Assembly: GCF_019599545.1 (NCBI RefSeq)
Contig: NZ_JAIEZV010000002.1
Location: forward strand, 434,001-498,000
Source: Halobacillus sp. Nhm2S1
Lineage (GTDB): Bacteria > Bacillota > Bacilli > Bacillales > Halobacillaceae
Reading direction: 5' to 3'
DNA: 64,000 bases
Shown here: positions 36,676-45,619 of the stretch, one piece after another
How the letters are laid out: each line of letters starts with the position of its first letter
How positions within the stretch are numbered: the stretch's first letter is position 1
The notes under the pieces: model-generated
The model's input: the letters and a program-made list of their open reading frames with translations, nothing else
What the model was told of the DNA's origin: nothing
The model's database searches: none
Program-made: the position numbers and the translations under genes

Positions 36676-37536
36676 TTACTTAATATCTATCAATTCGGAG
36701 TTCATGGTGTACCCATTCTCGCCTTTGTCCTCGACTTTTTCTTTAATCAATCCATAGTCAGGGGCATAGTGGAACGTAGACCGGACTTCGGCTCCGGATG
36801 AATCCGCTTTTTCTATCTTCTGTACAACCAACACGTTTTCAAAATCACGTACGGGTGTAGACGTTGTCTGATTTTCATCTATGAGCTTAAATGAACTATC
36901 GGATTGGCTTGATTGCGTCACATCCATCAGCACATTTACCGTCTCCACCGGCTCGAATCCATCCAGCATGCTTGCTGTCTCTTCTGGGTTGAACTCTTCA
37001 TAGACAACGGAAACCGTACCTTCTGTCCACTCCAAGACTTGAAGTGTGATCATATCTCCGAAAGTGATGACCTGTTGAACATAATCCCCCTGGATATCTA
37101 CAACTTCATAAACCGCTTCAAATTCATCATTCTGCATAAACGTCTTCGTCATTGGCTCTTTTGGCATGTAAGCTTTCAAGCCAACGTTTGACGTCTGTTC
37201 TTCTTTTGTTTCTTCTTCAGAATCACTTTCATTCCCTGAAGCTTCGACCGTTTCTTCTTCTGTGTCTTCAGCTGAATCTTCGCTCGCTGCTTCTTCGCCG
37301 GAATCTGTGGGATCTTCCTCCGCCTCTGGCTCTGCAGAATCCGTGCTTTCTTCCTGTTCCTTGCTTTCGTTTTCATCTTCTACATTTTCAGGCTGTTCTG
37401 CTTCCTCAGCTTCTGCAGGTTCTTCAGATGTTCCCTGATCGGCCTGGTCGCTTTCCAGGTTTTCCGGATCCACATCTGCTGCACAGGCGCTTAAAATAAA
37501 AGCGACGGACAGCATGATGGTTAACAGTTTCTTCAT
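36676..37536 (-). CDS. Acidic lipoprotein, unknown function
   Basis: 286 aa. Lipobox MKKLLTIMLSVAFILSAC, Cys at residue 18. Residues about 20-125 are an extremely acidic Glu/Ser/Asp/Ala linker, typical of halophile or wall-spanning lipoproteins. The folded C-terminal domain (about 128-286) starts YMPKEPMTKTFMQND and has paired YxVxDIQGDYVQQVI-like strands; I do not recognise it. ATG 37536 is favoured by AGGAGAGGTG; the GTG two codons earlier overlaps it. It sits between two CWB2 enzymes on the same strand (20 and 35 bp gaps) and is probably co-transcribed. Confidence 0.8.
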   Translation of the reverse strand: MKKLLTIMLSVAFILSACAADVDPENLESDQADQGTSEEPAEAEEAEQPENVEDENESKEQEESTDSAEPEAEEDPTDSGEEAASEDSAEDTEEETVEASGNESDSEEETKEEQTSNVGLKAYMPKEPMTKTFMQNDEFEAVYEVVDIQGDYVQQVITFGDMITLQVLEWTEGTVSVVYEEFNPEETASMLDGFEPVETVNVLMDVTQSSQSDSSFKLIDENQTTSTPVRDFENVLVVQKIEKADSSGAEVRSTFHYAPDYGLIKEKVEDKGENGYTMNSELIDIK

Positions 37537-37571
37537 CGACACCTCTCCTTTGCTGTATCCAAGATGCTTTC

Positions 37572-39797
37572 TTATTTGAGGTAACCAGCGATTTCATCAC
37601 GTTGAGCGTTGTCCACGACTCCGCCGATCACTTGGAGGTTTTGAACAACATTTTCAGCTCCATACCAGTTCAACGTTTTTTGAAGTTCTGGATTCAAGTC
37701 GTCTCCTACTAAAACGAGTGGCGCTTTCGTGCGGGCTGAAATGGCAGATGCCGTCAATGCATCCGGATAATTACGGCCGGTCGCTACAAGCATCGTGTTC
37801 GAACGCATGTCGTCTTTGAAATAGTCGATGGTCGCTGCTACAGTTTCGTAACGATTTATGCCAGACAAACGGACCACACGATCCCCACCGTTACGTTCAA
37901 TCAATGTCTCTTCCACTTCTTCAGAAACAACCGCTGTTCCTCCAAGAATGGCTACTTCCTTGCCATGAAGAAACTGCAGACTTTCTTCCGTCATTTTCTC
38001 CTGGTTTGTCAAAACAATCGCCCATCCGTTAGCTGCTGCTACAGAAGATGCTTCTAGTGCATCAGGGAAACTTGTACTTGAAGCAACAAATACGCCTTCC
38101 ACATCAGACAAACGTTGGTTGATTTCTAGATTAGATTGAATGCGATCTTTACCGGAAATACGTTCAACAGAAACGTGACTGCTTAATTCATTTTGAACTT
38201 TTTCTGAGATGGCATTGGTACCACCAAGGATGACCACTTTATTTGCCTTCAACCTTTTCAGTTCTTCCACTACAGCAGGATCAAGACGGTCATCACGATT
38301 TAGTAGAATCGGTGCATTGCCGAGCTCAGCTGCCAATGGTCCTGCAGAAAGGGCATCCGCAAATTCAAACGCTGTCGCTAGAACAACGGTACGTTCGTCA
38401 TCTCCATCAAAACCGTTCGGGTAAAGACTCTTGGAGACTTCAATAGCCGTCTTGATTCGATCTTTCCCGGCTAGTTCAGATGTGTTGAACAGATACTGAT
38501 AGTCAGAAGAGGTATTATCCCACAGGACTTCTTCTGTTGTACGGTTTCTGACCTTTGTATTCTTCCATTCTTCCGCATAGGCAATCGCTTTTTCCTCACG
38601 GTAGAACGTGTTCAATATTCCTTTTGCTGAATGAACGACTTCGAAGTCTTCACTTAAATAATTGCTCCAGATCACTTCATCTTTTTCTTTATCAATGACA
38701 GCTGTATTTCTCCAATCCCCAGCGTAATCCAGGGCTTCTTCTAAGCTGTGTGTCTCTTTCAAGACACCTTGAGAGGAGTGCTTCACTTCATAAGCTTTGG
38801 CTAAGTAATCAGACCAGATCACTTCTCCCTGATCGTTATCTACGACTCTTACATCACTTGAATTCTTCGCAAAGGCGATCGCTTCATCTCGAGACATAAA
38901 CAGACGGTCTTTCGATTGATCGGTCTTATGATAGACGCCGTAGCGTTTACTCATATTTTCATAAATGATTTTCTGCTCATACTTATCAAAAACATACGCA
39001 TTCCCCATACTCTCGGCATGGTTGATCGCTTCTTCTTTTTCAGAAGTCAGTTTGACTTTTTCGCCTTCATGGTCGAATACTTCATAGACGCTGAAATAGC
39101 TGTCGACCGCTTCGGTCACGGATTGTACCGCTTTTTCCTGGAAACTATCCGTTTTGATGAGCTTTTCTTCTGTCGGGTTCGACATGTAACCGAACTCCAG
39201 CAAAGCTGCCGGCATGACGGCATTTCTTGTTACGTATAAATTACTCGGAACCATTCCTCGTCCTTCTCCAAGCGGTGTTCCATCCAGAATATGACGGTGC
39301 ATCGTTTGGGCGAGACGCTTACTTTCAGGAGCATATTCAATTTGTTCTGGTGAGGGTGGATAAGTCGTGCTGATATTGCTCATGTCAAAATAATACGTCT
39401 CATAACCTCTCATGTATGGGTTCGAAGGGAGTGCATTCGAATGAAGGGAAAGGAAGATCGCATTATCATGATCGTTATTCGCTGATTGGTCCGAAAAGTC
39501 GACCCTTGCCTGCAAATCATCATGAAGATCATAAGCAAAGTGCTTGTCTGTGGTGCGTGTCATATGTACGTTGTAACCTTTTGCTTTCAAAGCATCGTAA
39601 AGTTTTTTTCCGACTTCCAAGTTAAAATGCTTTTCATAATAACCTGTAGATCCTCCAGAGTAACCAGTCGTACCTGAAAACCTTCCGCCGTGACCCGGGT
39701 CAATAACAACAGTCTTCTCTGCACTCGCTTCCGCCGTAGGGAAAAGCACAAAAAGAGTAAAGAGTGCAAAGAACAGCAACATATACAGTTTTCTCAT
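37572..39797 (-). CDS. N-acetylmuramoyl-L-alanine amidase with three CWB2 repeats
   Basis: 741-aa secreted wall hydrolase. Signal peptide 1-27. Amidase_3 zinc domain at about 28-240: VVIDPGHGG (first His), YYEKHFNLEV (Glu), FLSLHSNALP (second His), and PAALLEFGYMSN (catalytic Glu). Residues about 245-450 carry four tandem roughly 45-aa units, each with an (A,S)-x-A-x5-(V,A)xxxxx(E,K)VIWSNYLS-like end, a repeat I cannot name. C-terminal three CWB2 units follow (about 455-741, GKDRI, GKDRIQ, GINRYET). AGGAGG precedes ATG 39797. Cleaves the stem-peptide amide bond; a likely autolysin. Confidence 0.93.
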   Translation of the reverse strand: MRKLYMLLFFALFTLFVLFPTAEASAEKTVVIDPGHGGRFSGTTGYSGGSTGYYEKHFNLEVGKKLYDALKAKGYNVHMTRTTDKHFAYDLHDDLQARVDFSDQSANNDHDNAIFLSLHSNALPSNPYMRGYETYYFDMSNISTTYPPSPEQIEYAPESKRLAQTMHRHILDGTPLGEGRGMVPSNLYVTRNAVMPAALLEFGYMSNPTEEKLIKTDSFQEKAVQSVTEAVDSYFSVYEVFDHEGEKVKLTSEKEEAINHAESMGNAYVFDKYEQKIIYENMSKRYGVYHKTDQSKDRLFMSRDEAIAFAKNSSDVRVVDNDQGEVIWSDYLAKAYEVKHSSQGVLKETHSLEEALDYAGDWRNTAVIDKEKDEVIWSNYLSEDFEVVHSAKGILNTFYREEKAIAYAEEWKNTKVRNRTTEEVLWDNTSSDYQYLFNTSELAGKDRIKTAIEVSKSLYPNGFDGDDERTVVLATAFEFADALSAGPLAAELGNAPILLNRDDRLDPAVVEELKRLKANKVVILGGTNAISEKVQNELSSHVSVERISGKDRIQSNLEINQRLSDVEGVFVASSTSFPDALEASSVAAANGWAIVLTNQEKMTEESLQFLHGKEVAILGGTAVVSEEVEETLIERNGGDRVVRLSGINRYETVAATIDYFKDDMRSNTMLVATGRNYPDALTASAISARTKAPLVLVGDDLNPELQKTLNWYGAENVVQNLQVIGGVVDNAQRDEIAGYLK

Positions 39798-40351
39798 AAT
39801 AGCCTCCTAATAGGGTTATAATTTCATAGTTTTCATGTAAAAATAATCAAGCTAAAAAAAATTTCTCTCTCGCTTACCACCTCATCTGTTCATATTAAAT
39901 GCGACGATGTTTTACTCGGGTTGTTTATGTAAGTTTCAGTTTACTTTAGATCGGGTAGTGTAATTGTAGGGTAGGTTTGGACAGGTATTTTAAAAGGTAA
40001 AATTGAACAGGCACCCAATGGAAACATCACAGATTCTGTCTGTTTTTTTCAAAGATTAGAAGAATCTCTTCCTATATGTAATATCGGACGATTCAAGTCG
40101 ATTGTTGAACACACCCGGAAATTTTTATCATTTTATTAATTATGTGGTATGAATATGTCGAATTTAGTCAAACGAATTACAATATGTAATTATATATAAC
40201 GAAAATGTAACTAACAACCGTTCCTTTGCGAACTTTTATTCATTTTCATGAATCCGTACAAAAGTATCATGCCATTTCTGGAAAGATTGTACTAGATTCT
40301 CGTTGGTTGGGAATAAAGTAGATGGTTGGAATAAAGCACATACATACACAC
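39798..40351. other. Intergenic region upstream of the amidase operon
   Basis: About 550 bp, AT-rich, no ORF with coding character. It must hold the minus-strand promoter of the amidase operon. A weak resemblance to the REP-like family (tgaacaggcaccca near 40004) is not enough to call a copy. Confidence 0.45.
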
Positions 40352-40386
40352 AAAAAAAAGAGCAGCTGCTTGATGCAGCTGCTCTC
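40352..40386 (-). terminator. Terminator of tagA
   Basis: Ten-pair stem gagcagctgc/gcagctgctc with a long minus-strand T-run, at the tagA stop. Confidence 0.88.
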
Positions 40387-40387
40387 T

Positions 40388-41098
40388 TTATTTATCTCTC
40401 CATACTTTCAACAGGAAGGCAGGGAGTTTGATCTGTCTTTTGATCCGCCAGGGTTCAGCAATGAGCCTGTACAACCACTCTAAACCGAAACGAAGGAAGA
40501 AGTCGGGCGCTCTCTTGATTCTTCCTGATATGACATCAAACGATCCACCTACTCCTTGAAAGATGCTCACATTCAATTCATCCATATGATCAACAATCCA
40601 ATATTCCTGCTTCGGACTGCCGAGGGCCACGAAAAGAATGTCGGCTTGAGATTCGTTGATGGTCTGGATGACTTTTTGTTCATCTTTTTCATAGCCGTCT
40701 AAAACACCGGCAATCTTCAACCCGGGGTATTTTCGAACCAGTTCCTCTTTCGCCTCTTCTGCTATCCCTGGCTTCGCTCCGTAAAGAAAGACCGATTTGC
40801 CATGCTCTTCCGCTTGTTCACAAAGGGTCAACAGCATATCGATTCCGGTTACGCGTTCCTTGATGTTTCCTTTCTTCAAGCGGGAAGCGACCAGGACACC
40901 AACGCCATCAGGAATTTGATAGGTGGCTTTGTTTAAGAGATTCCTCAAGTTCTCATCCTGCTGGGCTTTCAAAATCTTCTCCGGATTGATCGCTACGATG
41001 AATGACTGTTTCTTATGATTGATGTCGTCTATGACATTTTTCTTTAACTGTTCGTATGAATGACTACTGACATCCACACCTAAAAACCGTTCTTTCAT
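40388..41098 (-). CDS. tagA: TagA/WecG-type N-acetylmannosaminyltransferase (GT26)
   Basis: Adds ManNAc from UDP-ManNAc to undecaprenyl-PP-GlcNAc, completing the first disaccharide of the wall teichoic acid linkage unit. Motifs: IPDGVGVLVASRLKK (catalytic Asp), VFLYGAKPGIAEEA, LFVALGSPKQEYWI, GVGGSFDVISGRIKRAP. A basic amphipathic C-terminal tail (about 195-236) for membrane binding is as in TagA. 236 aa. AAGGTGACGAT precedes ATG. It lies 12 bp after wecC copy 2 on the same strand. Confidence 0.94.
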   Translation of the reverse strand: MKERFLGVDVSSHSYEQLKKNVIDDINHKKQSFIVAINPEKILKAQQDENLRNLLNKATYQIPDGVGVLVASRLKKGNIKERVTGIDMLLTLCEQAEEHGKSVFLYGAKPGIAEEAKEELVRKYPGLKIAGVLDGYEKDEQKVIQTINESQADILFVALGSPKQEYWIVDHMDELNVSIFQGVGGSFDVISGRIKRAPDFFLRFGLEWLYRLIAEPWRIKRQIKLPAFLLKVWRDK

Positions 41099-41110
41099 AT
41101 CGTCACCTTT

Positions 41111-42388
41111 TTATACATTCTTGGAATCGCCGAGGCGCTTCGTTACGAACCCGGCTTCTTTCCAGTCATCGAGATTCAGGCAGTTTTTCGTATCAAGAAC
41201 AACACGGTTGCTCATTTTTTCTTTAATAGAAGATGGGGCTAAAGCTTTGAATTCATCATGATCTGTCAATACCACAAGAATGTCGGCTCCTTCCAAAGCT
41301 TCTTCCATATCCTGCGTCTGGTTGGAAGCGATGTTCTCCTTAATGTGAGGATCATAGGTCGTAAAGCTGATCCCCCGCTCCACGAGCTCTAAAATGACCT
41401 TCAAGGAAGGACTCTCACGATGGTCATCAATGTTCGCTTTGAAAGATAGTCCGAAAAGGGCCACCTTCGGGTCCTGGATGAACTGCTCTTTCATCAACTT
41501 CTCCACTTGGTTAGCTGTGTACACAGGCATGTTGTCGTTCGTGTTGCGGGACAATTGGATGATCTGTGCAAGATCTGGTTGAAGCTCTGCAAGGAACCAA
41601 GGATCTACAGCAATACAGTGTCCCCCTACACCTGGACCAGGCGTGTGAATGTTAACGCGTGGGTGATAATTGGCAAGCTTGATCGCTTCCCAGGAGTTCA
41701 CGCCGATACGGTCGCTGATCATAGCGAGTTCATTGGCGAAAGCAATGTTCACATCACGGTATGTGTTTTCGATGACCTTAGCCATTTCAGCCGTCGTAGC
41801 GTCCGTCAGGTGAATCTCACCCTTAACAAAGGACTCGTACAACTCTTTCGTCATTTGAGAAGACGCCCCATTGATCCCGCCGACGATTCGGTCGTTATCT
41901 ACGAGCTCCTGAAAAACCTTCCCTGGAATTACGCGTTCCGGTGAATGAGAGACGAAGAGCTCTTCCCCGATTTCAAGACCGGTTTTCTCAAGTACAGGCA
42001 GCATCACGTCTTCCACTGTCCGTGGAGGCACGGTCGATTCAAGGATCACCAGGTTTCCTTCTTTAACGAAAGGAACAATGGCTTCGGTCGCTTTACGGAC
42101 ATAATCCAGGTTGGCTGTTTTGTCTTCCCTGATCGGCGATGGAACAGCAATAACGAAAACATCTGCTTCCGTCGGTTCCATAGATGCTTTAAAGTTCCCG
42201 GCATCAACCGCTTCTTCTAACCGTTCCTGCAGTCCGTTCTCTTCTATATGAAGCTGTTTGGCGTTGATCATTTCAACAGCTTTCTGATTGACATCCACCC
42301 CATGGACTTTATGGCCGTGAATCGCAAACATGACGGAAGTCGGAAGACCGATATAGCCTAAACCAACCACACACAGTGACTTTTTCAT
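41111..42388 (-). CDS. wecC: UDP-N-acetyl-D-mannosamine dehydrogenase (copy 2)
   Basis: Second WecC-like enzyme: VVGLGYIGLPTSVMFA, NTYRDVNIAFANEL, catalytic Cys in GPGVGGHCIAVDPWF, FGLSFKANIDDHRESPS. It differs from the 7503-8783 copy throughout, so it is an older paralogue, not a recent duplication. ATG 42388 starts directly at the Rossmann strand; a GTG nine codons upstream has an equally plausible ribosome site. It forms an operon with tagA, which is unusual because TagA consumes UDP-ManNAc while WecC diverts it to ManNAcA. Confidence 0.88.
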   Translation of the reverse strand: MKKSLCVVGLGYIGLPTSVMFAIHGHKVHGVDVNQKAVEMINAKQLHIEENGLQERLEEAVDAGNFKASMEPTEADVFVIAVPSPIREDKTANLDYVRKATEAIVPFVKEGNLVILESTVPPRTVEDVMLPVLEKTGLEIGEELFVSHSPERVIPGKVFQELVDNDRIVGGINGASSQMTKELYESFVKGEIHLTDATTAEMAKVIENTYRDVNIAFANELAMISDRIGVNSWEAIKLANYHPRVNIHTPGPGVGGHCIAVDPWFLAELQPDLAQIIQLSRNTNDNMPVYTANQVEKLMKEQFIQDPKVALFGLSFKANIDDHRESPSLKVILELVERGISFTTYDPHIKENIASNQTQDMEEALEGADILVVLTDHDEFKALAPSSIKEKMSNRVVLDTKNCLNLDDWKEAGFVTKRLGDSKNV

Positions 42389-42887
42389 ACAACAAATACT
42401 CCCTTTCTCTTGCACCTACACTCCGTAGACATATATTTTCATAAAAGATTTATTTATTCATCTTTCCGTTCTTTCTGTTCTTTATAGCATTCGTTAAACT
42501 TGGAACTTTATGACGTTTTCTGTCATTAATGACACATTTATGGATTGAACTCGACATTTTTTATCCACTTCCCTCTTCCCGTCCTGGTTGTTTCTTTAAA
42601 CGTCATTTACTGAGAAAAGGCAAACCTTGTAGAAAGTCATTAGACCTTCACGTAGGAACGGAACGGTTGTCGACCATGGATTCATAGAACGGAATTTTAT
42701 AAATGTATGGCCAATAAAAAAAGTCGATACTTTCCACTCTTCATTATATCTGATTCATTTCAAGTGCGCTATTCTTCCTTCCAATCTTAAATGAAAAGTC
42801 AAAAACTTGTAATGAAGTGGTCATGCGCGGAGGAGAATTTTTTTGATATACTCTTATGAAGTATGCTTTACAAAGAAAGGACGACGA
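42389..42887. other. Divergent intergenic region between wecC copy 2 and the GNAT gene
   Basis: About 500 bp with no supported gene. It must contain both divergent promoters; no strong -35/-10 pair was identified. Confidence 0.45.
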
Positions 42888-43907
42888 ATGATGACAGTTC
42901 GACGGTACCATAAGGGAGACGAAGACCAAATTCAATCCCTTTTCAAGAAAACATTCAACCATACACGTCCACTTGCTACATGGCAGTGGAAATTCATAGA
43001 TAACCCTAAACAGGAACGCCCCTTTATTCTTGTGTTTGAGGAAGAGAATCAAATTCTCGGCCATATCAGCCTGTGGGTGACGGATGCCTACTTGAACGGA
43101 GAAAGGAAAAAAGTAGGCCTTCGTGTCGATACAATGGTCGACCCGGATGCGCGTGGGAAAGGGATTTATAAAAAGCTGAATGATGCGCTGATTACGGAAG
43201 CCGAAAAGGATGGCATTGACTATCTTTATGGATTCCCTGCCCCAAAAGCGAAGGAGTTGTTTTTACGTTACACAGGAGCCAGTCATCTGACCGACATGCC
43301 ACGCTGGATGTTGATCCAGAAACCGATCCACCTGCTGGCTTCCAAATTCTCACCCCTTGCCCTTTTCAAACCATTGGATCGAATCCTTCAATTGTTTAGA
43401 AAATCGAACTTTCATACCGATGGATATGAAGTAAAAAAAGTGAAGCGTTGTGAGGAAGAATTTGACCAATTGGCCGAAAAATCAAAACAAGTGGCCCAGG
43501 GTTTGGTCGTGCGAGACGCCGCTTATTTAAACTACCGTTACTTTGACCACCCTGAAAACCAATATAAAGTGATTGGGATCTACAAAGACAGCCGCTTAAT
43601 CGGGTATGTGGTCACCCATCAAAAATCCAGTTCCTTTACGAACGGTATGGTCGTGGATTGGCTTGCCGAAGATGAGCAGTTATGGCCGGTGCTGTTAGCG
43701 GCTGCCCGCGCTGAATTAAAAGATTCAGATGTGATTCAATCCTGGGCATTGCCCCACACTCTTGCCGCCAACACGTTAAAACAAGACGGCTTCATTCATA
43801 AAGACAGTCCCATGCCACTCGTCGGAAAAGCCATTGATCCCTCACTAAGTACGATGGACAATGCCGACCAATGGTTTATCACTCCTGGAGATGTCGACTC
43901 CTATTAA
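42888..43907 (+). CDS. GNAT-family N-acetyltransferase
   Basis: 339 aa, longer than a single GNAT domain. The N-terminal half is the acetyltransferase: RRYHKGDEDQIQSLFKKTF, ILGHISLWV, and the acetyl-CoA site VGLRVDTMVDPDARGKGIYKKL (R/Q-x2-G-x-G/A type) near residues 78-100. The C-terminal half (about 180-339) is a second degenerate GNAT-like fold with LIGYVVTHQ. Start ATG 42888 follows AAGAAAGG by seven bases; ORFs opening at 42843 lack a site. Similar proteins occur in polysaccharide loci, but the acceptor is unknown. Single-gene unit ending at a strong terminator. Confidence 0.82.
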   Translation: MMTVRRYHKGDEDQIQSLFKKTFNHTRPLATWQWKFIDNPKQERPFILVFEEENQILGHISLWVTDAYLNGERKKVGLRVDTMVDPDARGKGIYKKLNDALITEAEKDGIDYLYGFPAPKAKELFLRYTGASHLTDMPRWMLIQKPIHLLASKFSPLALFKPLDRILQLFRKSNFHTDGYEVKKVKRCEEEFDQLAEKSKQVAQGLVVRDAAYLNYRYFDHPENQYKVIGIYKDSRLIGYVVTHQKSSSFTNGMVVDWLAEDEQLWPVLLAAARAELKDSDVIQSWALPHTLAANTLKQDGFIHKDSPMPLVGKAIDPSLSTMDNADQWFITPGDVDSY

Positions 43908-43945
43908 AAAGAAGCTCGTTGACGCCGCACGTCAACGAGCTTCTT
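43907..43945. terminator. Bidirectional terminator between the GNAT gene and tagO
   Basis: Stem aaaagaagctcgttgacg/cgtcaacgagcttctttt with a 5-nt loop lies exactly between the converging stops. Confidence 0.88.
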
Positions 43946-45031
43946 TTATGATTTATCCCGATCTTTTTCTCTTTGTGTCTTAGAAAACAACCCGATCACT
44001 GGACGTTTTCCTCGATACACCACACCTGTCATCTCTGCAAACAGATGGAGTAAGAATAGAATGATAAAAGTAATAATTAATGAGATCCCGAAAGAAGTGA
44101 GAGAGAACAACAACGCAAGTAAGCCGAAAACGGCACTGAACGCATAGATAATCAAGACTGTCGTTCTATGGCTGAATCCCGCTTCCAGGATTTGATAGTG
44201 AATATGTTTATTATCCGGCATCATAATCTTCTGTTTATTGATCAGTCTCCGTACAATTGAGAACAACGTATCAAAAACGGGAATGGCTAACACGATGATT
44301 GGGATGACAAAGCTAAACAGTGTGACATTCTTAAACAAGCCGACCATAGAAATGACGGCCATGGAATAACCGAGAAACAAGGAACCCGTATCTCCCATGT
44401 AAATGGAGGCAGGGTGAAAATTATGGAATAAGAAACCAATATTGCTTCCGATCAAGACGACACACAAGTACACGATCGCCACCTGAGGCTCGATTGCGAG
44501 TGCCATTACGGCAATGCTGATCAATGAAATGGTTGAAACACCAGCGGCCAGCCCGTCCAATCCATCAATCAAGTTAATCGCATTGGTAATTCCAATGATC
44601 CAAACGAACGTAAAGATAATGCTGATGGGGTCACTTAACGACACCATCCCAATGAATGGAATACTCAAGACATCAATCTTCAAACCAGAAAAAATGAGAA
44701 CGCCTGCCGCAGCCACTTGGCCTAATAGTTTGAATAAAGGTCGAATCTGGTAGCGATCATCCAGGAGACCAGTAAGAACGATAATAAATGCCCCTATACA
44801 AATAGGAATGAGATAAGGAAGATCCGGGCGAATGTAAAGCATACCAGCCACAGCCCCTCCAAAGATGGCAAGTCCACCCATTCTCGGAGTGATTTCCTTA
44901 TGAATTTTCCTCATTTCTGGGTAATCCATCATTTTCCACTTCACTGCAAGTTTCATAACCGGAAAAACAAGAATGAAACTGACAGCCATTGACAAAACTA
45001 TAGCAATCATAATGTCTACATAGATATTCAT
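43946..45031 (-). CDS. tagO: Undecaprenyl-phosphate GlcNAc-1-phosphate transferase
   Basis: Polytopic membrane enzyme (MraY/WecA family, about 10-11 TM) that starts wall teichoic acid and related lipid-linked polymers. Motifs: KIHKEITPRMGG, GLLDDRYQIRP (metal-binding Asp pair), NAINLIDGLDGLAAG, GFLFHNFHPASIYMGDTGSLFLGY and the cytosolic loop PDNKHIHYQILEAGFSHR (His cluster). ATG 45031 has GAGG six bases before it; the earlier in-frame start at 45043 lacks one. It lies apart from tagA, with a GNAT gene between them. Confidence 0.95.
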   Translation of the reverse strand: MNIYVDIMIAIVLSMAVSFILVFPVMKLAVKWKMMDYPEMRKIHKEITPRMGGLAIFGGAVAGMLYIRPDLPYLIPICIGAFIIVLTGLLDDRYQIRPLFKLLGQVAAAGVLIFSGLKIDVLSIPFIGMVSLSDPISIIFTFVWIIGITNAINLIDGLDGLAAGVSTISLISIAVMALAIEPQVAIVYLCVVLIGSNIGFLFHNFHPASIYMGDTGSLFLGYSMAVISMVGLFKNVTLFSFVIPIIVLAIPVFDTLFSIVRRLINKQKIMMPDNKHIHYQILEAGFSHRTTVLIIYAFSAVFGLLALLFSLTSFGISLIITFIILFLLHLFAEMTGVVYRGKRPVIGLFSKTQREKDRDKS

Positions 45032-45129
45032 AATAATCCTCACTTACATCTTAAGTTTCCTCTGAGCGGTTAAAATTATAACATAGATAGATGGAGGTAT
45101 AGAGGTCCGTTATGTACATCAACGCACAA

Positions 45130-45166
45130 AAAACATCGCACACCTTGTCCACTGTGGCGATGCTTG
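45130..45166 (-). terminator. Terminator of the 36-aa gene
   Basis: catcgc/gcgatg stem extended by imperfect pairs, followed by TTTTTT on the minus strand, 9 bp after the small stop codon. Confidence 0.75.
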
Positions 45167-45174
45167 TTCCTTCA

Positions 45175-45285
45175 TTATTGTTGAAGTTGTTCGATTAAAT
45201 GATCGATGACTTCTTTAGAAGTTAACAACTCGGCGTCTTCCGTCTTTTGAATAATGTTTTGCAGTACGTCTTTTAAATTATCCAT
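45175..45285 (-). CDS. Small protein of 36 residues, unknown
   Basis: MDNLKDVLQNIIQKTEDAEL then LTSKEVIDHLIEQLQQ. AAGGTGGGG lies about five bases before ATG 45285 and a good terminator follows, which together support a real gene. The sequence predicts two amphipathic helices split near the Glu-Leu-Leu-Thr-Ser turn, like small protein-binding regulators. It is not SinI-like (no conserved Glu-Trp) and not clearly Spo0E-like. Monocistronic; separated from tagO and from the unknown gene upstream. Confidence 0.6.
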   Translation of the reverse strand: MDNLKDVLQNIIQKTEDAELLTSKEVIDHLIEQLQQ

Positions 45286-45561
45286 GCTCCCCACCTTTTC
45301 TCTAATCTCCTTTATGTCTTCTATTTACTTAAACGTTCGTCACTAAACGACTTTTTCTGTCTGTTGTTCTATGTATCTCTTATTCTATTAGACGTAACAG
45401 CACACAAAAAGTTTCAAAAAATGATTATTTCCGGGGAAATATGTTAAATCATTCTCTTATCTTATACTATTTCTCTACATATTTAAATGAAAATGTCAGA
45501 ATATAATATGAACTCCCGAATTCAATCGTGTGGGTTCTTGCTGATAAGCCTAAATGAAAAC

Positions 45562-45602
45562 GCAAAAAACCTGACATACCAAATATGGCGGTCGTCAGGT
45601 TC
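45562..45602 (-). terminator. Terminator after the 45620-46180 gene
   Basis: aacctgac/gtcaggtt stem (45568-45575 with 45594-45601) followed by a short minus-strand T-run, about 18 bp after the stop. Confidence 0.7.
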
Positions 45603-45619
45603 TTTGCTTACGATGCTTA

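Noticed and set aside
37245-37440. Simple-sequence repeat in the lipoprotein gene
   Set aside because: The GAA/GAT-rich stretch encodes an acidic linker with mixed codons and is not a tandem DNA repeat.
40001-40020. Possible REP-like copy (ttgaacaggcaccca)
   Set aside because: Only the half CAGG-CACC is shared and one base is missing; too diverged to call.
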